Source of the DNA: Candidatus Fermentibacteraceae bacterium
GTDB lineage: Bacteria; Fermentibacterota; Fermentibacteria; Fermentibacterales; JCC-6
Assembly (NCBI GenBank): GCA_027067855.1
Contig: JAMOUX010000011.1
Location: 101,012 to 165,011 of the forward strand
Direction: 5' to 3'
DNA length: 64,000 nucleotides
The position numbers and the translations under genes were made by a program. The notes beneath the pieces were generated by a model. The model searched no databases and was not told where the DNA came from. It saw only the letters and a program-made list of their open reading frames with translations. The stretch's first letter is position 1, and each line of letters begins with the position of its first letter. Positions 16,969 to 26,878 of this stretch are shown here, piece after piece.

Positions 16969-18252
16969 CTATCCCCTCGTGTGGATGTCCACGTACTCCA
17001 GTACGAACTCATCGCTGAAGGTCTTCCTGAAATAGCCCTTACTGGAATAAAGCGGCTGAATCGTTACTTCCAGGGTATACCTTCCTCCCGGAACAGGTAT
17101 GCCCCGATTCGTTACCGCAGCCCAGGACAATTCGAAAGGACCGGCGTTCCTGCGTCCTTCGGAAAGGCGAAATACCAGGTTTCCGTCCGAATCATAGATA
17201 AAAGCATCCATAAGGGCGTTCTCGGTAAGGATTCCACTGACTTTCAATTCCCTGGGTCCGGCTTCGACGGAAAAATCCTCGATGTCCGCTCCCACCCAGA
17301 AATACCTCGCACCCTCGCGTTCCGCCACGAATATCTGACCGAATCTTTTCCAGAGGGCTATTCCCGTGGGATACATGAACTCGAAGTCACCGGATCCCAT
17401 GGAACCGAAGCTCGTCAGGTATTCCAGTTCGTCGGTGAACTTGTGAATGCAACACGAGACGCTGTCCGTAACCCAGACGTTACCCCAGAAATCCACCACC
17501 GGGTAGTTCAAGGTTCCGCCGCCGAAATCCGGCGCGGATATCCCGGCCCCGACCTCTCCGTCGCGAATCACGGCCAGCGAATCGCCGCCGGTAACCACCA
17601 CGATGAACTCGTCGTCTCCGTCATGAAACCATCTCTCCCCCCCGACCGCGTCTATCCCGGTGGGGGATTCCACCGGTATGGTTCCCGGCATGGAATCGGT
17701 GACGGAACGAAATACGTATATGAGGTCGGCGCTTCTGTCCGTAACGTATATCCTTCCCGCTCCGTCCAGATCCACGTCCCACGGTTCCAGGAAATCGGCA
17801 CTGAGAATACCTTTCTGGAAAAGCCTCGTTCCGTCCCTTTCAAGGATCACGACCCTCTCGTTGCCCGTGTCCGCCACAAGGACCAGCCCGGACGGATCGG
17901 CGGCTATACCGTGCGGCGAGTTCAGCCTTCCATCTCCGGAACCCTTGTCTCCGTACATTCCAAGGGTGTACATGTCGGCATTGTAAATCACGTGCCCGCT
18001 TCCGGAATTGACCCCGTATACCGCCAGTTCGTCGTCATCACCCTCTCCCGGATCGTCCCATGCATCCAGTTTTACGCACTCCAGGCCCTGGGGATCATCG
18101 AACCTCACAAGTCCTCCCAGGAGAATCGCCAGCTGTTCCGCCCCCGCCCTGTAGATTCCCATGCAATGGCCGAAAGGCGGGTACACCAGGGTCGTGGGAT
18201 TCGGAGGCTCGGCGAACCAGCCCGACACGGAGATAATCAACAATAGGTACAT
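16969..18252 (-). CDS. Exported NHL-repeat beta-propeller protein with C-terminal FlgD-like Ig domain
   Basis: The 427-residue protein has a short N-terminal hydrophobic segment (MYLLLIISVSGWFA) that looks like a minimal signal peptide. Repeated NHL blades follow (GRLNSPHGIAADPSGLVLVADTGNERVVIL, EPWDVDLDGAGRIYVTDRSADLIYVF, NYPVVDFWGNVWVTDSVSCCIHKF, YPTGIALWKRFGQIFVAE). The last ~90 residues resemble a FlgD-type Ig module (DAFIYDSDGNLVFRL...GGRYTLEV). NHL propellers bind proteins or glycans; no catalytic motif is visible. The ATG lies 4 bases after the upstream transglycosylase stop, so it probably acts in the same envelope process. Confidence 0.75.
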   Translation of the reverse strand: MYLLLIISVSGWFAEPPNPTTLVYPPFGHCMGIYRAGAEQLAILLGGLVRFDDPQGLECVKLDAWDDPGEGDDDELAVYGVNSGSGHVIYNADMYTLGMYGDKGSGDGRLNSPHGIAADPSGLVLVADTGNERVVILERDGTRLFQKGILSADFLEPWDVDLDGAGRIYVTDRSADLIYVFRSVTDSMPGTIPVESPTGIDAVGGERWFHDGDDEFIVVVTGGDSLAVIRDGEVGAGISAPDFGGGTLNYPVVDFWGNVWVTDSVSCCIHKFTDELEYLTSFGSMGSGDFEFMYPTGIALWKRFGQIFVAEREGARYFWVGADIEDFSVEAGPRELKVSGILTENALMDAFIYDSDGNLVFRLSEGRRNAGPFELSWAAVTNRGIPVPGGRYTLEVTIQPLYSSKGYFRKTFSDEFVLEYVDIHTRG

Positions 18253-18256
18253 AAGG

Positions 18257-20425
18257 TCACAGCCTTTCGTATATCCAGGCGCTTCTAAGCACCTTCTTCA
18301 CGTACATCCTGGTCTCCCGGTACGTCACCTGTTCAATATACATTTCCGGATCACCGGGGTTCCACCCGTGCATTTCCACCCACCTGGAGGCATTGCCGGG
18401 ACCGGCGTTGTACGCCGCCAGGAACAGTACCGGTTCCCCTCCGAAAGCGACGTACTGCCTGTTTATGTAGAGGGCTCCCACCGGCACGGATGCGTACGGA
18501 TCGAAAAAATCCTCCCGTGAAAGAGGTTCCAGTCCGTACCACCGGGCCACGTCGGCGGCGGTCGACGGCATGAGTTGAACCACTCCGACGGCCCCGGCCC
18601 TGGAAACCACCATGCGGTCAAAGTAACTCTCTTCCCTCATTATCCCCTGCAGGACATGGCTATCCAGTAGCAGGCCATCCGTGACCGAGTCCGCCAGGTC
18701 CCGGTAGGGAGAAGGAAAATAGAGCCACAAAAGCGAATCGGGCAACATCCCGCCTTCCTTTCGCATTTCTTTATCCATCCGCCTCAAGGCGGCGATGGCG
18801 GAACCGTGCATGCCCATCAGGGAAAGCGCCGCCGCCGCTTCCGGGTTTCCCCGGGCCTTCGATTCGAGAAATTCCAGCGCGGCCCTGCCGCATCCCGCGG
18901 CCGTCAATTCCACCGCCGTCGAACAGACGGTGTCTTGCATGAGGGCGACTCCGAAAGATTCCATGTCCGGTGGAAAACCCGAACCGCGGCGCCTGGCCGC
19001 CAGCATACCGTAAAATTCCCATGGATGGTCGTTGCAAAGTACGTCCAGAAGAGAGTCCCTGCGGTTCCACAGGCCGCATTCCCCGGCCAGCCTCGCGGCC
19101 CAGAACAACATTTCGTCCCTCCAGTATCCCGTGGGCCACTTCCCGCATCCCTTCATCCATATCGAATCGGCACGGGCCGTCCCGCCGGACATGTAACTGC
19201 AGAATCCTCCCCGCCAATAGGCTCTCTGGTCCCCGTCATACGTTCCGGCACATGAAAGCGACAGAAGGTAGGCGTCCGCGCCTTCGCTCCATTCCTGCTC
19301 GCAATCGAAGTATTTTCCGGCGTCATAGGCGGCCTTCCGGGCGAAGTCGTGCCAAGAATATTTCCGGGCGAAATCCACCCAGGCCCGGTAGACTCTTCCC
19401 GGAGGAGCCCCCGATGCATGCATGAGCCGACATGAAAACATGGCCGCCCTGGCTGATACCGAGTCAGGAACGTTCCCGCAGATACCGGCCAGCAATTCCG
19501 ACAGGCGGGAATGATCACCCGAATCCAGGAGCAGCGCCATTTCCGCTCCCAGGCGGTGCCACCGATCCCCGTGGCCGGAAAAACGTTCCGCGAGGTCGGC
19601 GTACCCGGAGGAAACCAGGAGGTCAACCACCTTCCAGGAAGGCTGCACCCGATCTTCGAACCGTTCCAGGAGTTCGGTGACCGCCACCGCCGCCTGTGCG
19701 GCCGGACCTTCAAGGCGGGACTTCCAGAAACGGAACGTGCCGGAATCCGACGCCGCCGCTTTCTCCAGGAGCAGGAGATCCAGGTCCGCCCCCGGGGAAA
19801 TTTCCGGAACGACTTCCCATGCCTCGCTTCCCGCCGTACGAATACCTTCCATCAATCGTTTTCTGACCGAAGGGAAGAAGTCTTCAAAACGCGCCATCAA
19901 CTCAAGTTCATCCGGTCCCAGGTCGCCGGGTTCCGCCACGGCAGCCAGGCAATAGGCCCTGCACGGACCGTCTCCGCCGACGGATGCGTCGACGTCAACT
20001 GCGGAGTTCCTCTCCGGGGACAACAGCACCTTGAGAACGTTCATGTCGGGAGAAACGTACGGAAGGGCTTCGGCGGGTCTCCCACCGAGATCCAGGGCCG
20101 ATATCCGCCACCCGTCGAGCGGGCCGAGGCCCGAGGCTTCCAGGCTGTCAAGTAAAAGCAGGAACTCGTCTTCCCGCGCCACGGCGTGGTAAAGCCCCAG
20201 CAACCTGAACAGAACATCCTTCTCCGCATCGGGATCTTCCTCCAGTATCCGCAGCAGGATGTCCGCAGCCCGGCATAATTCACCGCGCATAGCCAGGGAA
20301 TCGGCTTCTTCCGTGAAACGTACCGTGGCGTCCGCGCTTCCCCCGATGGGAGAATCATCCACGACGTTTCTTCCGCAGGAAAGGAACATCATGAGCGCGA
20401 CAAGCGCCGGGACGGCTCTTATCAC
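18257..20425 (-). CDS. Lipoprotein lytic transglycosylase (Slt70-like), paralog 2
   Basis: The 722-residue protein has a lipoprotein signal (VIRAVPALVALMMFLSCG, lipobox Cys at about residue 17). A long helical TPR-like superhelix follows, and a C-terminal SLT domain of ~130 residues. The catalytic Glu is in MREESYFDRMVVS; other family motifs are GAVGVVQLMPSTA and LAAYNAGPGNASRW. Such enzymes cleave peptidoglycan with formation of 1,6-anhydromuramic acid. GTG at 20425 overlaps the stop of the paralog (GTGA), with GGGGAG upstream. The tandem arrangement with a signal-peptide form suggests a membrane-anchored and a soluble periplasmic version of the same enzyme. Confidence 0.9.
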   Translation of the reverse strand: MIRAVPALVALMMFLSCGRNVVDDSPIGGSADATVRFTEEADSLAMRGELCRAADILLRILEEDPDAEKDVLFRLLGLYHAVAREDEFLLLLDSLEASGLGPLDGWRISALDLGGRPAEALPYVSPDMNVLKVLLSPERNSAVDVDASVGGDGPCRAYCLAAVAEPGDLGPDELELMARFEDFFPSVRKRLMEGIRTAGSEAWEVVPEISPGADLDLLLLEKAAASDSGTFRFWKSRLEGPAAQAAVAVTELLERFEDRVQPSWKVVDLLVSSGYADLAERFSGHGDRWHRLGAEMALLLDSGDHSRLSELLAGICGNVPDSVSARAAMFSCRLMHASGAPPGRVYRAWVDFARKYSWHDFARKAAYDAGKYFDCEQEWSEGADAYLLSLSCAGTYDGDQRAYWRGGFCSYMSGGTARADSIWMKGCGKWPTGYWRDEMLFWAARLAGECGLWNRRDSLLDVLCNDHPWEFYGMLAARRRGSGFPPDMESFGVALMQDTVCSTAVELTAAGCGRAALEFLESKARGNPEAAAALSLMGMHGSAIAALRRMDKEMRKEGGMLPDSLLWLYFPSPYRDLADSVTDGLLLDSHVLQGIMREESYFDRMVVSRAGAVGVVQLMPSTAADVARWYGLEPLSREDFFDPYASVPVGALYINRQYVAFGGEPVLFLAAYNAGPGNASRWVEMHGWNPGDPEMYIEQVTYRETRMYVKKVLRSAWIYERL

Positions 20426-22566
20426 CTGAGTATCTCCCCGTAGACCCATGAATTGGCCATGACCTTCTTTACGTAGTTCCTGGTTTCCTCGAAGGGAATC
20501 TGCTCCACGAAAAGTTCCGGATCATTCCCGTTCGGAGGAAAGGACTCGCGCCACCTGGCGGCGTTTCCCGGGCCGGCATTATAGGCCGCCAGGGCCAGGT
20601 ACGGCGAGCCGCCGAAGTTCAGGATCTGCCTTTCGAGATACATGGAGCCGTACAGGATGGATTTGTACGGATCGGAAAAGTCTCCACCGGAAAGCCGGGG
20701 AAGGTCATACCAGCGGGCGATATCCCCAGCGGTGCCGGGCATGAGCTGTATCAATCCCGAAGCTCCCGCCCACGATCTGGCACGCCTGTCGAAACCGCTC
20801 TCCTGTTTCATCAACCCGGTTACCAGTTGCAAGGGGAGGCCCATTCCCGAAATTACCTTCTCGGTAAGTTCCCGGTAGGGAGCGGGATAGTAGAAGGCCA
20901 GTAAGCTGTCCGGAAGAATGCCGGTTCCTTCGCTCCTCAGCCGGCGGTCAAGTTTCCGCAGGACGTCGATGGCCCGCCTGTGCTCCCCCATGAGGGCCAG
21001 GGTTATCGCCCGTCCGCCCTCGTCGCAGGCCTCCGATCCGTACAACATCTCGGAGGCCATGGTTCCGTAACCCCCCGCCGTCATCCGCACCGCCTCGGCC
21101 GTAACGGGATTTCTCGAAAGCGATGTTTCCGGCATTTCGAAAGACAGTTCCACTCCTCCCGACCTGATGGAGGCCAGGAGCCCGTAGAACTCCCAGGGGT
21201 GCTTTTCTTCCAGTGTCTCCAGCAGCCTCTCCCGCAGGCCCGACTCGCCCTTTCCGCCGGCGTACCTCGCCCTCCAGAACAACATCTCGTCGCTCCACGC
21301 GGAATATGGGTACCTCTCCAGGCCGGACGTCCACACCGAATCGCCCCGGGCGCCCCGACCGCACATGTACAGGCAGAATCCGCACCTCCAGTACGCCGCG
21401 GCTCCCCCGAACGATCCCGTACGGAGCGCGGCCAGGTATGAATCCGCCGCCCCGGACCAGTTCCTTTCGGCATCGTTGTATCTCGCGGCCAGGAAAGCCG
21501 CTTCGCAGGCCTTGTCGTGGGAAGGATGCCTGGCGGCGAAATTCATGTAGCTGGAACAGTATACGCTCCGGGGCATTCCCATCGCCCTCTGGGCCCTGGC
21601 TCTGTAGAGGTCCGCCCTGGCAACGAGGGAATCCGGAAACATCCCGCCGGCTATCGAGTCGCATAACTCCAGCAGTTCCCCGTTTTCACCTGCGTCATGA
21701 AGCAGGGCCAGCCGCACGCCCAGTCCGAAGACTCCGTCCCGGGAAACCGAGGCCAGGCTGTCCGCGGCCTCGGGATGCCCCCCGTCCACCAGCGCGTCCG
21801 CCAGTCTCCAGGACCGTGACCACCGGGCCGGATCCAGCAGCAACAGCATTCGGGCCGCCATCACCGCCACCTCGCCGCCCCTTCCCAGTCTCCGCTCCCA
21901 TGTTTCAACGGAACCGGACGCCAGGTGAAAATCCCGTCTCGCCAACAGTGTCTCCAACCGGACGCTCTCGTGGAAGGAAGCGAGCCTCGCCGCCACCCGA
22001 TCCCACCACATCCCCTCGGATTTCAAGGTGGATTCCAACTCCGTAATCGCCTCGTCAGCCAGGAACGGCAAGTACTCGGCGTCCGCCACGGTCTGCTCCA
22101 CCTGGCCCTTGTTCATGCGCCCGTCCATGCAGACCATGGCCCGGACCGCTCTCTCCGCGATGCATTCCGGCACCGGGAGAATCCGGGGAAGTTCGACGGT
22201 CCCGGCGTTCCTGGAGATCCATATCGAAAGCAGGGGTTCGGATTCCCCGACGTATTCCAGCGCGCCGCGGGTATCGCCGGACAGGTCAAGAAGCGAAACC
22301 TTCCACCCGTGAAGATCTTCTTCCAGCACGTCCTCCAGACTGTCCAGCATCTCGATACCCTCGGCCTCCATACCCGCGCCGTGATGTATGCCCACCAGCC
22401 TGAAAAGGGCCTCGTCCCGTATCTCCCGGTCTCTCACCATTTCCAGGAGCACCGACACGGCCTCGCCGTTACGACCGGCCAGGGCCAGGGAATCGGCCCG
22501 GACGAAGTCCCCTCCGCGCACGCCTCCCGCCGTCAGGGAGAGTACCAGGAGATACACGGCTCTCAC
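20422..22566 (-). CDS. Periplasmic lytic transglycosylase (Slt70-like), paralog 1
   Basis: This 714-residue protein has a cleavable-looking signal (VRAVYLLVLSLTAGGVRG), a helical superhelix of ~560 residues and a C-terminal SLT domain. Catalytic Glu lies in MKQESGFDRRARS, with GASGLIQLMPGTAGDIARWY and LALAAYNAGPGNAARW. It is similar to paralog 2 along its whole length, including WEFYG and SVW-type helical repeats, so the pair arose by tandem duplication. The start is GTG at 22566, 11 bases after the purH stop, so it is probably co-transcribed with purH. It remodels peptidoglycan in the periplasm. Confidence 0.9.
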   Translation of the reverse strand: MRAVYLLVLSLTAGGVRGGDFVRADSLALAGRNGEAVSVLLEMVRDREIRDEALFRLVGIHHGAGMEAEGIEMLDSLEDVLEEDLHGWKVSLLDLSGDTRGALEYVGESEPLLSIWISRNAGTVELPRILPVPECIAERAVRAMVCMDGRMNKGQVEQTVADAEYLPFLADEAITELESTLKSEGMWWDRVAARLASFHESVRLETLLARRDFHLASGSVETWERRLGRGGEVAVMAARMLLLLDPARWSRSWRLADALVDGGHPEAADSLASVSRDGVFGLGVRLALLHDAGENGELLELCDSIAGGMFPDSLVARADLYRARAQRAMGMPRSVYCSSYMNFAARHPSHDKACEAAFLAARYNDAERNWSGAADSYLAALRTGSFGGAAAYWRCGFCLYMCGRGARGDSVWTSGLERYPYSAWSDEMLFWRARYAGGKGESGLRERLLETLEEKHPWEFYGLLASIRSGGVELSFEMPETSLSRNPVTAEAVRMTAGGYGTMASEMLYGSEACDEGGRAITLALMGEHRRAIDVLRKLDRRLRSEGTGILPDSLLAFYYPAPYRELTEKVISGMGLPLQLVTGLMKQESGFDRRARSWAGASGLIQLMPGTAGDIARWYDLPRLSGGDFSDPYKSILYGSMYLERQILNFGGSPYLALAAYNAGPGNAARWRESFPPNGNDPELFVEQIPFEETRNYVKKVMANSWVYGEILR

Positions 22567-22577
22567 GGGAAAAATTC

Positions 22578-24083
22578 CTAGTGCCTGAAGTGGCGTGTAC
22601 CGGTGAAAACCATCGCGATACCGTGTTTATCGGCCGCCGCAGCCACCTCGTCGTCTCTTATGGAACCTCCGGGCTGCACGATGGCGGTGATACCGGCCCC
22701 GGCGGCCATGTCCGGACCGTCACTGAAAGGAAAGAAACCGTCGGACGCCAGGACGGCCCCTTCAAGTGAATGTCCTTCCCGCTTCGCCCTTCGTATAGCC
22801 AGATCAAGGCTCTCGATGCGGCTCATCTGGCCGGCACCGACTCCCAGGGCTCCGCGGGTGTCACCCACGACGACGGCGTTGCTCTTTACCGAGCGGCATA
22901 TCCTCCAAAGCAGATCCATGGCCTGCAATTCCTCCTCGGTGGGCCGCCTCTTCGTGACCACATCGATCCTTTCCAGTCCATCGACCCGGTCCGGATCCTG
23001 GCGCAATACACCACCCCATATACTCCTGACGACCTTATCGCCCGGTTTTCCGTCCGGCATGCGGATTATCCTGAGCTTCTTCCGCTTCCGGAGCCTCTCG
23101 AGGGCATCCGTTTCAAAAAGAGGTGCCATCACTATCTCGAGGAACAGGCCTTTCAACCTTTCCACGAGTTCCATGTCCACGACCCTGTTCAAAGCCAGGA
23201 TACCGCCATAGGGTGAGATCCGGTCTGCCCGAAACGCGTTTTCGAAAGCCTCCAGGGGACCGGGACCGACCCCGGCGCCACATGGGTTTCCATGTTTCAG
23301 GAGCACTGCCGCATGTTGTTCCGGAGGCATGGAAACTACGAGTTCCCACGCGGCGTCCGCATCCAGATAATTGTTGTAGCTCAGTGGTTTGCCTCCAAGG
23401 ACTTCCGCCAGGCCGAACCCGGTCCTGGGCCACTTGAAGTGAACTTCCGCCGCCTGGTGGGGATTCTCTCCATAACGCAGGCCGGGAACCAGGCCCCTCT
23501 CCAGGCTCGAAGTCACCGCCATGTCGTAATGGGAGGTCATGTCAAAGGTCCTGGCCGCCATGGTCCTCCTGAAGGTATCGTCGTCGCTTCCCCCGGAGAG
23601 CACATCCAGCACGTGAGGAAAAACGTCGCTCCCCGTCGCCGAAACTACGTGCCTCCAGTTCTTGGCCGCCGCCCTCGCCATGGCCGGCCCGCCGATATCT
23701 ATGAGTTCCGCCAGAGCCGGATCCTCAGGGTCCATACCGGCGGTCTCGTGAAACGGATAGAAATCGACGGCTACAAGATCGAAAACCGGTTTGCCGGTCC
23801 TTTTCCTCTCTTCCCTGTCTTTCCCGGCGGCGAGTATCGCCGCGTGCAATTCCGGATGCAGAGTCTTCACCCTGCCCCCCAGGATGGAGTTCATTCCCGT
23901 GATCCGCTCGGTGGAAATCACGTCTATTCCGGCCTTCGAAATGACATCGGCGGTCCCGCCCGAGGCGAACAATCTCCAGCCCATATCCCGGAGTCCCGCC
24001 GCGAAATCATCCAGGCCTTCCTTGTTCCATGCGCTAATCAGGGCGATTCTTCCGCCGGACATGTCAGGTTCTCGTAAAGCCAT
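22578..24083 (-). CDS. purH: Bifunctional AICAR transformylase / IMP cyclohydrolase
   Basis: The 501-residue enzyme catalyses the last two steps of IMP synthesis. The N-terminal MGS-like cyclohydrolase domain has ALISAWNKEGLDDFAAGL, LFASGGTADVI and GRVKTLHPELHAAIL. The C-terminal transformylase has LRYGENPHQAA and LLKHGNPCGAG, ending in TRHFRH. It is slightly shorter than E. coli PurH (529). ATG at 24083 is chosen because GGAGAGAC precedes it, which gives a 20-base overlap with nadE; ATG at 24062 is an alternative with a poorer site. A 938-codon open frame on the opposite strand across this area is a shadow. Confidence 0.95.
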   Translation of the reverse strand: MALREPDMSGGRIALISAWNKEGLDDFAAGLRDMGWRLFASGGTADVISKAGIDVISTERITGMNSILGGRVKTLHPELHAAILAAGKDREERKRTGKPVFDLVAVDFYPFHETAGMDPEDPALAELIDIGGPAMARAAAKNWRHVVSATGSDVFPHVLDVLSGGSDDDTFRRTMAARTFDMTSHYDMAVTSSLERGLVPGLRYGENPHQAAEVHFKWPRTGFGLAEVLGGKPLSYNNYLDADAAWELVVSMPPEQHAAVLLKHGNPCGAGVGPGPLEAFENAFRADRISPYGGILALNRVVDMELVERLKGLFLEIVMAPLFETDALERLRKRKKLRIIRMPDGKPGDKVVRSIWGGVLRQDPDRVDGLERIDVVTKRRPTEEELQAMDLLWRICRSVKSNAVVVGDTRGALGVGAGQMSRIESLDLAIRRAKREGHSLEGAVLASDGFFPFSDGPDMAAGAGITAIVQPGGSIRDDEVAAAADKHGIAMVFTGTRHFRH

Positions 24084-24825
24084 GTCTCTCCATCCATTCC
24101 TCCATGTCGAAACGCGGTATGGGTTTTCTCTTGTGTTCCGTCGTATCGATCATCTTCCTTATACCGGCGGCGACGCCGTCGGGCACGTCCTTTCCCAGGA
24201 AGAAATCTCTTATCTGACTGTAGGTCACGCCCATTTCGTCTTCGTCGCTCTGTCCTTCCCACAGGCCGGCGGAAGGAGGTTTTTCCACGACCCACCCGGG
24301 CAGTCCCAGGACCCCGGCGAGTTCTCTCACCTCTTCTTTGAACAACCCGGCGAGAGGCAGGAAGTCCGCGGCGCCGTCCCCCCATTTCGTCCAGTATCCG
24401 ACCAGTATTTCCGAGTAATTACCGGTTCCCACTACCAGCCTGTTCCCGGAGTGGGCATAAAGCATGACCATCCTCAGACGGGACTTTATGTTGGCCACGC
24501 CGAGTCTTCCGATCCCTTCCAGGTCTCCCGCTTCCAGGAACCGCCCGAGAACCGGAGTAAGATCTATCACCTTGGTCCCTATACCAAGATGGGCGGCGAT
24601 GCGAAGGCCGTCATCCGTATCCCGCGGATTGCTTTCGCAGGGCATCAGCAGTCCCAGGACCCTGGCCGGAGACAGTGCCCCGGCCGCCAGGGCGGCGGTC
24701 ACGGCGGAATCCAGTCCTCCGCTGATTCCCACCACGACTCCTTCCACGGAGGCCTGATGAACGACGTTCTTTATCCACGCCTGAATGTCGGATGCAAGCC
24801 TTTCGTAATCGATTCTTCCACTCAT
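24064..24825 (-). CDS. nadE: Ammonia-dependent NAD+ synthetase
   Basis: The 253-residue ATP pyrophosphatase-fold enzyme has the PP-loop GISGGLDSAVTAAL near residue 33 and VVGTGNYSEILVGYWTKWGDGAADFLPLAGL, which matches NadE. Further down, DEDEMGVTYSQIRDFF and the C-terminal KRKPIPRFD are conserved. It amidates deamido-NAD to NAD. There is no N-terminal nitrilase domain, so it uses free ammonia or a separate glutaminase. ATG at 24825 follows the rnr stop by 3 bases, with GGGAG before it; the end overlaps purH. Confidence 0.94.
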   Translation of the reverse strand: MSGRIDYERLASDIQAWIKNVVHQASVEGVVVGISGGLDSAVTAALAAGALSPARVLGLLMPCESNPRDTDDGLRIAAHLGIGTKVIDLTPVLGRFLEAGDLEGIGRLGVANIKSRLRMVMLYAHSGNRLVVGTGNYSEILVGYWTKWGDGAADFLPLAGLFKEEVRELAGVLGLPGWVVEKPPSAGLWEGQSDEDEMGVTYSQIRDFFLGKDVPDGVAAGIRKMIDTTEHKRKPIPRFDMEEWMERHGFTRT

Positions 24826-24828
24826 GAT

Positions 24829-26874
24829 TCATCTCCCAGCCGGAACAAGCGAGAGTTTCCTTCCGAGTACATCGACGGATGCAACCCTCACCTCGACCAA
24901 CGACCCTTCGCGGAAAGGACCGTCGCCGCCACGGAAGAAGACGCCCCCGCGCCTTATATCCCCGGCTTGAACCAGTCCTTCCACCGGTACGTCGTCAAGC
25001 CTGACGAAAATACCGAACCGCTTGACCCCGGTTACCACGCCACCGTGTACGCTGCCTATTCTCCGGGAGAGAAAAGCGAGGGCCATCAGTTCCACCGCGT
25101 CTCTCTCCGCCCTCTCCGCATTCCGCTCGGTGAAACATGCATTGTCCGCAAGCTCCTCGATGGGAACCGCGGGACGCGGGATCCCGCCCTTCTCCTGAAT
25201 GGAGAGCATCTGGTGCGCCAGGAGATCGGGATACCTCCTTATGGGGCTGGTGAAATGCATGTAGCTCCTGAGGGCCAGGCCGAAATGACCGCTGTTCCTG
25301 GGAAAGTATACGGCCCTCTGCATAGCTCTCAGGACCAGCTCCGACACAAGATCCTTGAGTGCCGGGCTCTCGATGCTTTCCAGAATCCTGCTCAGTTTCT
25401 TGGGGACCGCCGCTCCCCCCGGCACCTTTATCTTCAGCTCCGCCAGGCTGCGCTTCAGTTTCTCCAGCGCCTCCCCCGAAGGTTCGTCATGTACCCTGAA
25501 CAGAACCGGCAGTCCCGTCCAGGTGCAATGATCCGCAACCGCCCTGTTGGCTTCCACCATGAAGTTTTCCACCATTCTGTGGGACTCGTCGGAGGGAACG
25601 GGCCTGAATTCGGCGGGCCAACCCTCATCGTCGAACAATATCCCGTATTCCCGGGTATCCAGTTCCAGCGCCCCCCTGCGTTTCCTCTGCCGATCCAGGT
25701 CCCGGGAAAGCTTTGCCAGACCGTCGAAGACGTCGCGCAAACCATGATCGGCTCCGCCGCCCCGCAGGTATTCCAGGGCCTCTTCGTAGGTGAGCCTGTG
25801 GTCGGACCTCACCAGGGACGGAACTATGGAAAAGTTCAAGCGTTCGCCGGACCCGTCGAACTCGATCACAACGGTCCTCGCCGCCCTGTCCTCTCCCGGT
25901 CTGAGACTGCAGGCCCCGTTGGACAGCGAGAAGGGAAGCATCGGAATCACCCTGTCCGGAAGGTAGACGCTGGTGCCCCGGAGCCTCGCCTCGGCGTCTA
26001 TCGGATCTCCGGGTCCGACGTAAGCCGCAACGTCCGCTATATGCACGTAAAGTTTCCTGACGCCTCCATCCTCCGCGAAAGAGATGGCGTCATCGAAATC
26101 CCTGGCATCCACCGGATCCACCGTTATGGTGAACAGGTCCCTGAAATCCTCCCTGCCCGAAACGTCCACGGGAGCGGCCGCCCTCTCCATGGCCAGTTTC
26201 TCGACTTTACCGGGAAATTCGGCGGGAAGCGCATAATCCATTACAACGGCGTCTATCAGGTCTATGGGGGAACCTTTCCCCCCCAACTTGCGCCGGAGGC
26301 GGGCGGTGGGTTTCCCCTTCCCGTATACCAGTTCGGCGAAGACCAGTCTTCCCGGAGATATATCCTCCCTGCCCACTTCCAGGGGGATGTTCCTGGGGAG
26401 AACCGGGTTCAACGGGTCTATCACCCATCTTCCACGCCGCATCCTGGCCACGCCGCTCAAGCCCTTCCTGCTTCTCCGCAAGACCGACGTCACCCTTCCG
26501 ACGGTCCTGCCGCGGTGATCGGTGTCCCTAAGTTTTCTTACAAAAACGATGTCGCCGTCGAGGGCATAACCGGCATGCCTCCTGGGAATCTCGATCCTGT
26601 CATCTGAAACCCTGACGAAACCGCTTCCGTCCGGACGCATGAAGATGCGCCCCTTAAGGAGACCCATTTCCTCCGGCAGCGCGTACCTTCTCTTTCCGGC
26701 CGGAACCAGGTCGCCCTTCGCAAGAAGAAGGTCCACCGCATCGGATAGCCTGGGATGCTCCCCCTCCAGGGCGGCCGCGATTTCACCGAAAGTCAGTCGG
26801 GCGGACGGACGGGTCCGGAACAACTCCAACACCGCCTCGGCGGATTCCTTCAGCACCATGGATTCGTCGGTCAC
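24829..26874 (-). CDS. rnr: Ribonuclease R (RNase II/VacB family)
   Basis: The 681-residue exoribonuclease has an N-terminal winged-helix-like segment (LTFGEIAAALEGEHPRLSDAVDLLLAKGDLV) and cold-shock-type OB domains. The RNB catalytic core has TITVDPVDARDFDDAISF (metal-binding aspartates), FSLSNGACSLRPGEDRAART and HFTSPIRRYPDLLAHQ. A C-terminal S1 domain (GVVTGVKRFGIFVRLDDVPVEGLV) completes it. It degrades structured RNA 3' to 5'. The start is GTG at 26874, 8 bases after AGGAGAG and just after the stop of the preceding pseudo-kinase gene. Confidence 0.94.
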   Translation of the reverse strand: MTDESMVLKESAEAVLELFRTRPSARLTFGEIAAALEGEHPRLSDAVDLLLAKGDLVPAGKRRYALPEEMGLLKGRIFMRPDGSGFVRVSDDRIEIPRRHAGYALDGDIVFVRKLRDTDHRGRTVGRVTSVLRRSRKGLSGVARMRRGRWVIDPLNPVLPRNIPLEVGREDISPGRLVFAELVYGKGKPTARLRRKLGGKGSPIDLIDAVVMDYALPAEFPGKVEKLAMERAAAPVDVSGREDFRDLFTITVDPVDARDFDDAISFAEDGGVRKLYVHIADVAAYVGPGDPIDAEARLRGTSVYLPDRVIPMLPFSLSNGACSLRPGEDRAARTVVIEFDGSGERLNFSIVPSLVRSDHRLTYEEALEYLRGGGADHGLRDVFDGLAKLSRDLDRQRKRRGALELDTREYGILFDDEGWPAEFRPVPSDESHRMVENFMVEANRAVADHCTWTGLPVLFRVHDEPSGEALEKLKRSLAELKIKVPGGAAVPKKLSRILESIESPALKDLVSELVLRAMQRAVYFPRNSGHFGLALRSYMHFTSPIRRYPDLLAHQMLSIQEKGGIPRPAVPIEELADNACFTERNAERAERDAVELMALAFLSRRIGSVHGGVVTGVKRFGIFVRLDDVPVEGLVQAGDIRRGGVFFRGGDGPFREGSLVEVRVASVDVLGRKLSLVPAGR

Positions 26875-26878
26875 CGGG

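Noticed and set aside
23791..26607. A 938-codon open frame on the plus strand.
   Set aside because: It lies antisense to purH, nadE and rnr, whose catalytic motifs are complete. It has no ribosome site and reads as low-complexity Pro/Arg/Gly/His-rich sequence. It is a by-product of codon bias.
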